Shown here: positions 26,615 to 33,304 of the stretch, one piece after another
How positions within the stretch are numbered: the first letter of the stretch is position 1
How the letters are laid out: every line of letters starts with the position of its first letter
NCBI GenBank assembly: GCA_903895695.1
Contig: CAITUY010000143.1
Coordinates: forward strand, 1-33,304
Length of the DNA: 33,304 nt
Direction: 5' to 3'
Source of the DNA: an uncultured bacterium
Lineage (GTDB): Bacteria > Verrucomicrobiota > Kiritimatiellia > CAIKKV01 > CAITUY01
Made by a program: the position numbers and the translations under genes
The notes under the pieces: model-generated
Database searches by the model: none
Seen by the model: only the letters and a program-made list of their open reading frames with translations
What the model was told of the DNA's origin: nothing

Positions 26615-27709
26615 TTAGGCGCCTATCGGTTTGGTCAATGCCGGTTGGCTCGGACTGACTGCCTTGCGGGGAAAGGTGTGAAGATGGGCGTTGTGATCGA
26701 CAATGTGGCCGACAACCAGCACACTGTTCGTGGTGCCAAACGGGTTGGGAACCTGTTCGTGCACGTCCGGCCCGTTGCGCCACTCTCCATTGACGATGAA
26801 CTTGTACTCGTATCGTCCGAATGGAAGCAAGACCATGGCGGTATAGGTTCCCTTGCTGCTATGGCCGAGTTTGATGGCGGTGGGATCCCAGTTGTTGAAT
26901 GTTCCGGCGACATGGATGGTCGCCCCGCGTGGTGCGTGGAATTTGAACATCACCCACTCGGTGCACGCCGGCTTCTGCAAATGATCGCGCAACTGGCCTT
27001 CATAAGCGCCGTCGACGGGTTGCGACGGGTCGTACACGGGGCTCTTCCTGACGGCCTGACGCGAAAGATCGGCGAAGATCTCCTTTTCGATCCAATTCAC
27101 CGCCCTGATCCACTGGGGCGCCACAATCACGCGGCGGTTCTTTAACCACGACCGAGTGTTGACCACCAGGTAGCGAATGGCCCAGGTCTCGTCGTCGAAC
27201 AGGGCATCTTCCACGTGGCCGATCTTGCCGTCGGTGGCGTGAACGTGACAGTCCGTGAGTTCCCGCGTGCCGCGCAGGTGGGGATCGATCCGGCGCACCC
27301 CGGGCTCGGGAGTCTCTGCGCCGGTCCCATTCTCGCCGTCTTTCGTCGCGACCATTCCGGAGATGGATGGCACGTAGAAGCCTCCACCCCAGTAGATGGG
27401 CCATGCGAAGTATTCGTGCAGATCGAGTTCGTGCTGCCGTGAGACCGGTTCCTCGATGCCGGTGCTGGGGCAACCACGAACCTGCGCCATGGTGAGGTTC
27501 ACGGGGAATACCCGTCCCGCCCAGTCCGGTTTGCCCAAGGCCGCCAGTGAAACGAGAACGGTGCGGCTGGTCCCCTTGTCTCCCGTATGTACAGCCAGGT
27601 AACGCAGGGTCCACGTCAGGTCGTCGAAATAGAATTGGGCGACCGTTCCCACCTCACCATCATTGGCCCGGACGCTGCAATCCACCCACATGCCTAGATT
27701 TCGGTTCAC
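26615..27709 (-). CDS. PRC-barrel/PRC-barrel/CBM48 fusion protein
   Basis: 364 residues with three domains. Residues 1-75 (VRANDGEVGTVAQFYFDD, then WTLRYLAVHTG) and 145-225 (VHATDGKIGHVEDALFDDE, then WAIRYLVVNTR) are PRC barrels. Residues 252-334 form an AMPK-beta-like CBM48 (VHVAGTFNNWDP pattern, LPFGRYEYKFIVNGEW, then NPFGTTNSVLVV). PRC barrels are found in photosynthetic reaction centre H subunits and ribosome-maturation factor RimM; CBM48 binds alpha-glucans. No signal peptide, so likely cytoplasmic. No catalytic domain is present; a scaffold or glycogen-linked role is only inferred. Confidence 0.82.
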   Translation of the reverse strand: MNRNLGMWVDCSVRANDGEVGTVAQFYFDDLTWTLRYLAVHTGDKGTSRTVLVSLAALGKPDWAGRVFPVNLTMAQVRGCPSTGIEEPVSRQHELDLHEYFAWPIYWGGGFYVPSISGMVATKDGENGTGAETPEPGVRRIDPHLRGTRELTDCHVHATDGKIGHVEDALFDDETWAIRYLVVNTRSWLKNRRVIVAPQWIRAVNWIEKEIFADLSRQAVRKSPVYDPSQPVDGAYEGQLRDHLQKPACTEWVMFKFHAPRGATIHVAGTFNNWDPTAIKLGHSSKGTYTAMVLLPFGRYEYKFIVNGEWRNGPDVHEQVPNPFGTTNSVLVVGHIVDHNAHLHTFPRKAVSPSQPALTKPIGA

Positions 27710-27851
27710 GTTGTCTCCTGTGACGCTCGTCTGACCATTGTCAGGCTCCGGCGTTTGATTCCAGTCTATGGCGGTTCAAGCTATAAGTTTTCATAACTCT
27801 GCGTGCCGAACAATCGGACGGAGCCTTGAATTCGCCCTCGAAATCCCTTAC

Positions 27852-29093
27852 ATGCTGTGGTCCTGGCAGGTGTTTCACCTGGAAACGGCGGCCATGACGG
27901 TGATGCAAACGACCTTCATCCTATTCGCGCTGGTGCTGATCGGCGTCGCGGTATTTCATCGCCGGACGTTTGAGGTGGCCGTTGCCGGTGCGGTGGTCAT
28001 CACGGCCTACCGACTGCTGGCCACTCCTTTCAACCTGATGCATCACCTGCAGGGCGAAGCGCCGCTGCTGGTCAATCTGTTCGGCCTGTTGATGGGATTT
28101 GCTCTGTTGGCCAGGCATTTCGCGGAGTCGCACGTGCCCGCCGCACTGCCGCGCTGGCTGCCTTCGGGTTGGCCGGGCGGCCTGGCCCTGCTGGTTGCTG
28201 TCTTTGTCCTATCCGCATTTCTCGACAATATCGCGGCCGCCCTGATCGGCGGGACCATCGCGATGATCGTCTTCCGGGGCCAGGTCCACATGGGTTACCT
28301 CGCGGCGCTGGTGGCCGCCAGCAATGCAGGGGGCGCGGGCAGCGTCCTGGGCGATACGACCACGACCATGATGTGGATCGCCGGGGTTTCGCCTGTGGAT
28401 GTCCTGCGAGCCTATATCGGTGCCGGGGCCAGTCTCCTCGTTTGTGGTTTCGTGGCGGCCCGTCAGCAACACCGGCACCATCCGATCGTGAGCGGCGGCG
28501 AGAGCCGGCCGATCGATGGCGGCCGGGTGCTCATCGTGGTTGGTATCCTGGTCGGCGCCATCGCGGCGAACGTAACGGTAGGATTCCCGGCCGTCGGCGT
28601 GTGGCTGGCGATTCTGCTCGGCGCGCTGTTCCGCCAGACGCACTGGCACGAACTACGCAAATCCCTCAAGGGCAGTTTGTTCCTGGTGGCGCTCGTCTGG
28701 TGTGCGTCGCTGATGCCGGTCGACGCGCTGCCTGCGGCGAATTGGCACAGCACATTTGCCCTGGGTGTTTTGTCGGCGTTCTTCGACAACATTCCACTGA
28801 CCAAACTGGCACTCGACCAGGGCGGGTATGACTGGGCGTATGTCGCCTATGCCGTCGGCTTCGGCGGCTCCATGGTGTGGTTCGGCTCGTCGGCCGGAGT
28901 CGCCTTGACGAGCCTGTTCCCCCAGGGCAAATCAGTCTGGGCCTGGCTGCGGCAAGGCTGGCATGTCGCGCTTGCCTACGTGGTGGGCTTTGCCGTGATG
29001 CTAGCGCTCACGGGCTGGCATCCGCACGCGCTCCACAAACCCGGCGTTCCGACGGGTGCGACGCGGCCGCCTGTGGCCGGATCTCGGAACTAG
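27852..29093 (+). CDS. ArsB/NhaD/citrate-type membrane permease
   Basis: About 413 residues and ten or more membrane helices. Two half-repeats carry FLDNIAAALIGGTIA and FFDNIPLTKLAL, the paired 'DN' hairpin motifs of the ion transporter superfamily (ArsB, NhaD, CitM). GGAGSVLGDTTTTMMWIAGV is strongly conserved in proteins annotated as citrate transporters. The substrate cannot be told from sequence. ATG 27852 (MLWSWQVFHLETAAM) is preferred from recalled homologue N-termini; 27768 and 27894 are also in frame. Divergent from the PRC/CBM48 gene. Confidence 0.8.
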   Translation: MLWSWQVFHLETAAMTVMQTTFILFALVLIGVAVFHRRTFEVAVAGAVVITAYRLLATPFNLMHHLQGEAPLLVNLFGLLMGFALLARHFAESHVPAALPRWLPSGWPGGLALLVAVFVLSAFLDNIAAALIGGTIAMIVFRGQVHMGYLAALVAASNAGGAGSVLGDTTTTMMWIAGVSPVDVLRAYIGAGASLLVCGFVAARQQHRHHPIVSGGESRPIDGGRVLIVVGILVGAIAANVTVGFPAVGVWLAILLGALFRQTHWHELRKSLKGSLFLVALVWCASLMPVDALPAANWHSTFALGVLSAFFDNIPLTKLALDQGGYDWAYVAYAVGFGGSMVWFGSSAGVALTSLFPQGKSVWAWLRQGWHVALAYVVGFAVMLALTGWHPHALHKPGVPTGATRPPVAGSRN

Positions 29094-29203
29094 CTGCTGA
29101 ACTCCGACACATCCGTGTCGCCCGCGATCCACTGCCAGCCCATGACCTTAAGTTGTTCGCAGAAGGGGCGCTCGACCAGGTCGTATTCCCATTGGATCTT
29201 CAT
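29090..29203 (-). pseudogene. hsdR: Type I restriction subunit R (hsdR), 5' stub
   Basis: 37 codons from ATG 29203 to TAG 29090. The sequence WEYDLVERPFCEQLKVMGW, then QWIAGDTDVSEF, matches the start of HsdR proteins, which run to about 1000 residues. Homology stops after the 'DV.EF' motif and a stop codon follows, overlapping the end of the permease gene. The rest of hsdR has been lost, marking a deletion or rearrangement junction. It follows fic by 9 nt, as in type I operons of the hsdMS-fic-hsdR type. Confidence 0.72.
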
Positions 29204-29212
29204 ACAGGCCGG

Positions 29213-30211
29213 TTATTTCAAAACGTAGCGCCCGTTCTTCAGCGTGCCCACGCGTTTGATCAGGCCTGCTTTCATCAGCGGTCGGAGCAGGTCCATCGCG
29301 CCTTGTTTGGAAATGCCCAGGCCATCCCAGATTTCCTGCGGGCTAAGACCGCCGTGCGCCCGGAGCAGTTGCAGGAGTTTCTCCTGCCGGGGCCGTAGAA
29401 CGAGTTGCGCACGGCCGGCACTCGGGATTTCCTGGATGCGTCGCCAGACCCGTTCGAGTGTGTGGTGCAAGCCCTCCGCCGTGTATTCCAACCACGACGT
29501 GAGGTCATCGCCCTGCAGGCGCACCGCCTGCAAGGCCGCATAGTAACGCGGGCGGTCTTCCCAGTAGAACTCGTCCACCGAGAAGATGTGATGCGAATCG
29601 AATCCGCGCCGGTAGAGTTCCCACAGCGCCAGCGCCCGGCCGGTGCGGCCATTGCCGTCGGCAAAGGGGTGAATCGTCTCAAACCGGTAATGGACAATGG
29701 CCGAACTCAGCACCGGCGAGAGCACGCCGGTCTCTTCGTTCCACCATTTCAGCAATTCGAACATCAAGCCGGAGACCTCTCCTGGCGGCGGGGGCACATA
29801 GGTGCCCACCCGCACCCGAATCGTTCGGTAGCGACCAGCTTCGCCTTGGTCCATGACCTCGCCAGCCAGGATGGCATGCAGTCGCAGGATGTCGTCGTGG
29901 GTCAACCGTTTCTTGTCGGCGTGCTCTTCGATGTGTCGGAGTGCCGCGAAATAATTGACCACCTCGCGCCGCGCACGGGTCGACGCAACCAGCGGCGCGC
30001 CCTGTTCCACCGCCCGCACGTCCGCCAGCGTCAGTGGATTGCCTTCGATGGCGGTCGAGGAATGGGCGTTGCGAACGCGGGCGTCCTTTTGCAGGGCCGG
30101 AATCCACGCCACCTGCACCGCCGCGCTCTGGATGCGCTCGCGCACCGCCGCGATGGCCTCCACCCGCGTCAGCAACCCGGGTGTGATCTGGAACTGCGGC
30201 CGGTAACTCAT
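29213..30211 (-). CDS. fic: Fic-family AMPylator with N-terminal inhibitory helix
   Basis: 332 residues. The Fic motif is intact, HPFADGNGRTGR with H181. An inhibitory (S/T)xxxE(G/N) motif lies upstream as S52-TAI-E56-G57, placing it in the class with an N-terminal inhibitory helix. The C-terminal 60 residues form a winged helix (LSPQEIWDGLGISKQGAMDL). Fic enzymes transfer AMP to target proteins. Here it lies in a type I restriction operon between the hsdS tail and the hsdR stub. Confidence 0.93.
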   Translation of the reverse strand: MSYRPQFQITPGLLTRVEAIAAVRERIQSAAVQVAWIPALQKDARVRNAHSSTAIEGNPLTLADVRAVEQGAPLVASTRARREVVNYFAALRHIEEHADKKRLTHDDILRLHAILAGEVMDQGEAGRYRTIRVRVGTYVPPPPGEVSGLMFELLKWWNEETGVLSPVLSSAIVHYRFETIHPFADGNGRTGRALALWELYRRGFDSHHIFSVDEFYWEDRPRYYAALQAVRLQGDDLTSWLEYTAEGLHHTLERVWRRIQEIPSAGRAQLVLRPRQEKLLQLLRAHGGLSPQEIWDGLGISKQGAMDLLRPLMKAGLIKRVGTLKNGRYVLK

Positions 30212-30255
30212 GGTTCGGATGCTACCAGTGGGTCAAGTATGGGTCAAGTGATGAG

Positions 30256-30300
30256 TCAATTCCATTGCGGCACCCGCACCCGACCCGTGAGCAGGTCGGT
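30256..30300 (-). pseudogene. Second copy of the hsdS 3' tail
   Basis: The minus strand reads TDLLTGRVRVPQWN then TGA (30256-30258). It matches the last residues of the hsdS gene at 32603 (TDLLTGRVRVP). At DNA level 33 bp (30268-30300 versus 32606-32638) agree except for one base. It begins exactly at the DUF1016 stop codon. Confidence 0.8.
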
Positions 30301-31502
30301 TATTTGACCAATCCGCGAATTTCCGATCGATCACGTTCGAGAAAGGCTTTGAGTTGCGCCGCACTGGGCAGGACCGTGAGGTAGCGCGTGACGAATAGTT
30401 TATGGCTCATTCCAGCCGTGGCGAACTCCACTTCAGCGTTGTCCCTATCGCTGCACAGCAGGATGCCGACAGGCGGGTTGTCGCCTTTGGCCATCATGTT
30501 GGCTTTGAACCAGTTCACATAGAAGTTCATCTGCCCTGCATCGGACGGCCTGAAGGTCCGGACTTTCAAATCGATCAAGACGTGGCAGCGCAGCAGTCGA
30601 TGGTAGAACACCAAGTCCACCCGGTGATGCTTGCGCCCCTCGGTCATGCGGAACTGCCGGGCCTCAAAGCAGAAACCGCGTCCCAGTTCCAGCAGGAAGC
30701 GCTGGAGATGATCGAGCAGGGCTGTTTCCAGTTGGTCCTCTGAGTATTCCGGTCGCTCCGCCAATCCCGCGAATTCCAGAATGTAGGGGTCGCGCAACAT
30801 GTCGGCGACCGTTTCTTGCGGTTCCTGCTTGCGGGCCCGCTCGATCACGGCCTTCTTGTTCGTCGAAAGCCCCGTCCGCTCGTAGAGCAGACTCTCAATC
30901 TGACGCTGGAGTTGGCGCACTGACCAGTGACCGCGCAGACACTCAGTCTCGTAGAAGGCGCGCTTCCAGGGATCGTCGATGCGGATGATTTCCTGCAGTT
31001 TGCTCCACGAGAGCTGGAGCAGCACATCGGGTGGCATCACTGTGAGGGATCCGGGCGACTGTGTCATCCGAATGGCGCTCGCCATGCCTTTGACCGCGGA
31101 TTCGACAGACACTGTCTGTCGAATTAAGGGTACGCCAGCCTGCATCAATTTCGTAGATAGTGTCTGTCGAATTTGGGGATAGATCACATACGCCACACGG
31201 CATGATCGTAAAACCGCCGCGGTCAGCCCTTTTGTGCCCTTCTTCTTCAGATCCCCCGCCAGCGTCTCCAACAGCCGCATCCCGTACTTCGCCCGGTCCG
31301 CACCGTGCTATTCGAACTCCACGACGTACGCACCGACGATCCAATTGCGCAGCACCAGCGCCTGGTTTGCCGCCGTGGCTACCCTCGCAACCATCTGCGT
31401 ATTGAGCGAGGCAATGGCCGACACAAGCTGGGAATATCTGCCGCGTCCTGACTTCGATTTCGCGACCGGCAAGTTGCTGTTCGGATCATTTCGTTCGCTC
31501 AT
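30300..31502 (-). pseudogene. DUF1016 (YhcG-type) PDDEXK nuclease with in-frame amber stop
   Basis: The natural start is ATG 31502, with AGGGAAG 7 nt upstream, 4 nt after the RAYT stop. The N-terminal DUF1016 domain reads to codon 64, where TAG (31308-31310) stands at a site usually coding Gln (VVEFE-stop-HGADRAKYGMRLLE). The same frame then continues to 30300 without another stop. The nuclease core is intact: YPQIRQTLS, the FYETECLRGHWSVRQLQRQI segment, FARRQ-like FEARQFRM, VDLVFYHRLLRCHVLIDLK with the catalytic D and E/K positions. Full length would be 400 residues. It may be a recent pseudogene, a readthrough gene, or expressed as two pieces, with ATG 31280 starting the larger one. Confidence 0.85.
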
Positions 31503-31506
31503 GGGT

Positions 31507-32592
31507 TTACTTCCCTAGTGAACGGGAGCTTGTCACATCGGCACCGCCGGGTAAAGCATTGCACGCTACGGTCATCCTGTTCAACACTGTAACTGGCTTG
31601 TCGCCGGGCAGATCGGCCAGCAGGCAGGCATGCATGCCGTCCTGGGCGAGTTGCCCGATAACGATCGCATCCGCCACATGCAACAGGTACTGGTTGCACC
31701 AAGCGGCACGCGGGGCGCTGAACCGGACTTCGGTTTCCGGAAATGGCGTCATGACGAGTAACCGCCCCGCGTCAATCGTGCGTTGCACGCGCGGCGCAAA
31801 CGCCGCCGGCAAACCGCGCGCCAACACCTGGATCATGGGCGTCCCGGCGGTGAAGCAGGCATCGAACATTGTCCGTTCCATGGGGCTCAAAAACCCGCTG
31901 ATGATGCAGGCCGGGGCCGTATCAATTGGGCAGGCACGGGGGCCTGCCCCTACGGGGCCCCGCGATGCCAGAAACGCGGTCTTGGGCAAATCCAGCAATG
32001 CCCGGTTGCCAACCATGAATCGCGGCTCGCCATACCGCACCACATCCCAATGGGCGGGGTTGTCGTGGATGTATGCGCGGATGTTCGCCAGCGCCCTGTC
32101 GCCGCGCACGATGATTTCGTAATAGTTGCGTTGCCACAATTTCCCCGGGAAACGCGGCCACCCACATTGCATGACGCCGTCGATATACCGTTTGGTCGTC
32201 AACGTTTTGATCCGGTGCACCACGTCCGGTAACGACATCGTAGGGGCAGGCCCCCGTGCCTGCCCGTTTTGTTCAACAGGCCCCCGTGCCTGCCCGTTTT
32301 CTGCAACAGAAGGGCAGGCACGGGGGCCTGCCCCTACGAGCCGCACCACCCCATGAAAATGGTCGGGCATGACCACGAACGCATCGGCGACCACGCCGGG
32401 ATAATGGGCCGGCAATTCGTTCCAGACGGTTTGCACCATCCGGCCCGCGTCGTTTAATGCCATGCGCCCGTTGACCACCGTGCCGAACAACCGCCGACGT
32501 TCCTGCGTGCAGAACGTCACGAAATACGCGCCCTGCCTTGTGTAATCGTAACCGCGCAACCGGATCGATCGCCGATGGAATTCCGCCGCCAC
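31507..32592 (-). CDS. RAYT (Y1/IS200-like) transposase fused to DprA-like SLOG domain
   Basis: 361 residues. Residues 1-185 form a REP-associated tyrosine transposase: GAYFVTFCTQERRRLFG, MPDHFHGVV with H78 and H80 (HUH), and the catalytic Tyr region LWQRNYYEIIVR (Y157 or Y158). From about 195 it continues as a DprA/SLOG-like nucleotide-binding domain: GNRALLDLPKTAFLASR, IISGFLSPMERTMFD, VLARGLP, LLVMTPFPETE and ADAIVIGQL. Segments 87-116 and 212-222 are encoded by REP palindromes. GTG 32592 lies 10 nt after the hsdS stop with GGGAG upstream, and the gene ends 4 nt before the DUF1016 start. Confidence 0.8.
   Translation of the reverse strand: MAAEFHRRSIRLRGYDYTRQGAYFVTFCTQERRRLFGTVVNGRMALNDAGRMVQTVWNELPAHYPGVVADAFVVMPDHFHGVVRLVGAGPRACPSVAENGQARGPVEQNGQARGPAPTMSLPDVVHRIKTLTTKRYIDGVMQCGWPRFPGKLWQRNYYEIIVRGDRALANIRAYIHDNPAHWDVVRYGEPRFMVGNRALLDLPKTAFLASRGPVGAGPRACPIDTAPACIISGFLSPMERTMFDACFTAGTPMIQVLARGLPAAFAPRVQRTIDAGRLLVMTPFPETEVRFSAPRAAWCNQYLLHVADAIVIGQLAQDGMHACLLADLPGDKPVTVLNRMTVACNALPGGADVTSSRSLGK
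31928..31953. repeat. REP palindrome inside the SLOG part
   Basis: An imperfect palindrome with arms GGGCAGGC and GCCTGCCC, followed by CCTAC. It is in frame with the transposase gene and encodes VGAGPRACP. Same unit as the repeats at 32240-32337. Confidence 0.8.
32240..32337. repeat. REPIN-like cluster inside the transposase part
   Basis: Three REP units. One at 32240-32265, and a tandem partial copy starting at 32277 (30-bp unit, 32247-32276 repeated at 32277-32306), have the same orientation. The third at 32312-32337 is inverted. Outer units form the mirror-image pair typical of a REPIN. All lie in frame in the RAYT gene and encode GAGPRACP and two NGQARGP repeats. Confidence 0.82.
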
Positions 32593-32602
32593 ACCCGCTC
32601 CC

Positions 32603-33168
32603 TTACGGCACCCGCACCCGGCCCGTGAGCAGGTCGGTCATCAGGCCGCACTTGAGGGCTTTCAGTTTGGCCAGTTCTCTATCTGTTGATCGACGGCAAG
32701 CGTCGTGGTTGTTGATTAGTGCAAGCATCGCCTCTTGTTCTTGGGGCAATGGGACAATGACCGGCAATGGATTCACGGCATCCTGATTGACGCTTGCCTG
32801 GTTCGAAAGGTTCACTTTCGCCTTCAGTAGGTTGCGAATTCGTGGTGTCTGGAGCCAGTGGAACAGTAGCTGAGGCGCCAGAGATCCATGTCTGAGGCGG
32901 AGCCTCATCATGTTCGACTCGTAGACGGCGGCTTCCGGCAGCACCGGAACCAGTGCGGGTTGACCGACACCATCGAGCGTGGCGAACACACGGGACACGA
33001 GTATATCGCCAGGGTGCAGGCCATATCGTTCGCACTCCTGGTCTGTCATTTCAGCACGCCGCGCAAAGGTTAGATCGAGCGACCGCTCATCGGTGATACT
33101 CGCTTGTCCGATCAGAAGAACGCCATGGCCGATCGCACCGGCAGGCTTGTAGATGCCATTTTGCGGGT
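32603..33168 (-). pseudogene. hsdS: Type I restriction specificity subunit (hsdS), 5' end lost to an IS
   Basis: The remaining C-terminal part, about 188 residues, carries the second target-recognition domain (NGIYKPAGAIGHGVLLIG, LHPGDILVSRVFATLDGVGQ) and the conserved end QEQEAMLALINNHDACRR with LKCGLMTDLLTGRV. HsdS sets the DNA target of the type I modification and restriction complex. Near 33169 the reading frame leaves hsdS and enters an IS3-type end, so the first recognition domain is cut off. Whether it resumes beyond the window cannot be seen. Confidence 0.82.
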
Positions 33169-33304
33169 TGAAGTTCCCCCCGTTTTTTGGACAGGTGGTT
33201 AAGGTATAGCCAACGGTCCAACAGGACGGGAGATTTGATATGGCAGCGAAGCGGAAAGTGCACACGAATGAGTTCAAGGCGCGGGTGGCGCTGGAGGCGG
33301 CGAA
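33169..33304 (+). mobile_element. IS3-family insertion sequence, left end (partial)
   Basis: The left terminus probably begins near TGAAGTTCCCCCC (33169), followed by a GTTTTTTGGACA-like motif common in IS3-family ends. An OrfA gene starts 71 nt inside. The element runs off the window, so the right end and any target duplication cannot be checked. Confidence 0.72.
33240..33304 (+). CDS. IS3-family transposase OrfA, N-terminus (partial)
   Basis: ATG 33240 with GGGAG at 7-8 nt upstream. The visible residues MAAKRKVHTNEFKARVALEA match the start of IS3 OrfA, whose N-terminal HTH binds the element's ends. It continues past the window. Confidence 0.85.
   Translation, partial: MAAKRKVHTNEFKARVALEAA

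Noticed and set aside
32240..32337. A CRISPR array
   Set aside because: The units are inverted and nearly abutting palindromes with no unique spacers of constant length; they are REP elements.

Overview
The window is high-GC bacterial chromosome. My best guess from gene content (URO-D-family protein, ThuA-like protein, complete kdp locus, PRC-barrel/CBM48 protein, RES and VapC toxins, RAYT/REP elements) is a member of the PVC superphylum or a planctomycete-like lineage, perhaps Kiritimatiellota or Lentisphaerota. No rRNA or clear marker gene is present, so this is inference only.

Left accessory segment (1-3663): the 3' end of a RES-domain toxin, a three-gene minus-strand cluster (unknown protein, small two-helix membrane protein, secreted/membrane protein with a C-terminal zinc ribbon), and an AbrB-type/VapC toxin-antitoxin pair. 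A tandem 11-bp repeat at 2349-2370 may mark the end of an older mobile element.

Integrative element (3664-13112): a roughly 9.4-kb element sits in the 3' half of a tRNA-Pro(UGG) gene and is bounded by a perfect 45-bp direct repeat. The intact tRNA lies on the right. The element carries a tyrosine integrase with a helix-turn-helix insertion inside its catalytic domain, an excisionase-like HTH protein, a P4-type primase/helicase, a chain of overlapping small genes, a stand-alone FtsH-type (M41-like) metalloprotease, two helical unknowns and a secreted cargo protein. It has no recognisable capsid, portal or terminase gene. Near the end of the primase/helicase gene lies a symmetric array of 9-bp repeats flanking a less GC-rich spacer, which looks like a replication origin. 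GTGGGTGC repeats inside both ends look like integrase arm sites.

Core-like segment (13145-29093): a URO-D-family protein and a ThuA-like protein on the minus strand, then dinB behind a promoter whose spacer contains GAAC-N4-GTTC (a LexA-type box), then kdpABC, a kinase-less DUF4118 sensor-like protein, and kdpDE (high-affinity K+ uptake and its two-component regulator). After this come an NADP-dependent oxidoreductase, a PRC-PRC-CBM48 fusion and an ArsB/NhaD/citrate-type permease.

Right accessory segment (29090-33304): a decayed type I restriction-modification operon on the minus strand. An IS3-type element interrupts hsdS at the right edge. Downstream of hsdS are a RAYT transposase fused to a DprA-like SLOG domain, a DUF1016 nuclease gene with an in-frame amber codon, a second copy of the hsdS 3' tail, fic, and a 37-codon hsdR stub at the junction with the permease gene. 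REP palindromes lie in frame inside the RAYT-SLOG gene itself. The RAYT-DUF1016 pair is flanked by near-identical hsdS tails, so it looks like a cassette inserted into the restriction operon.
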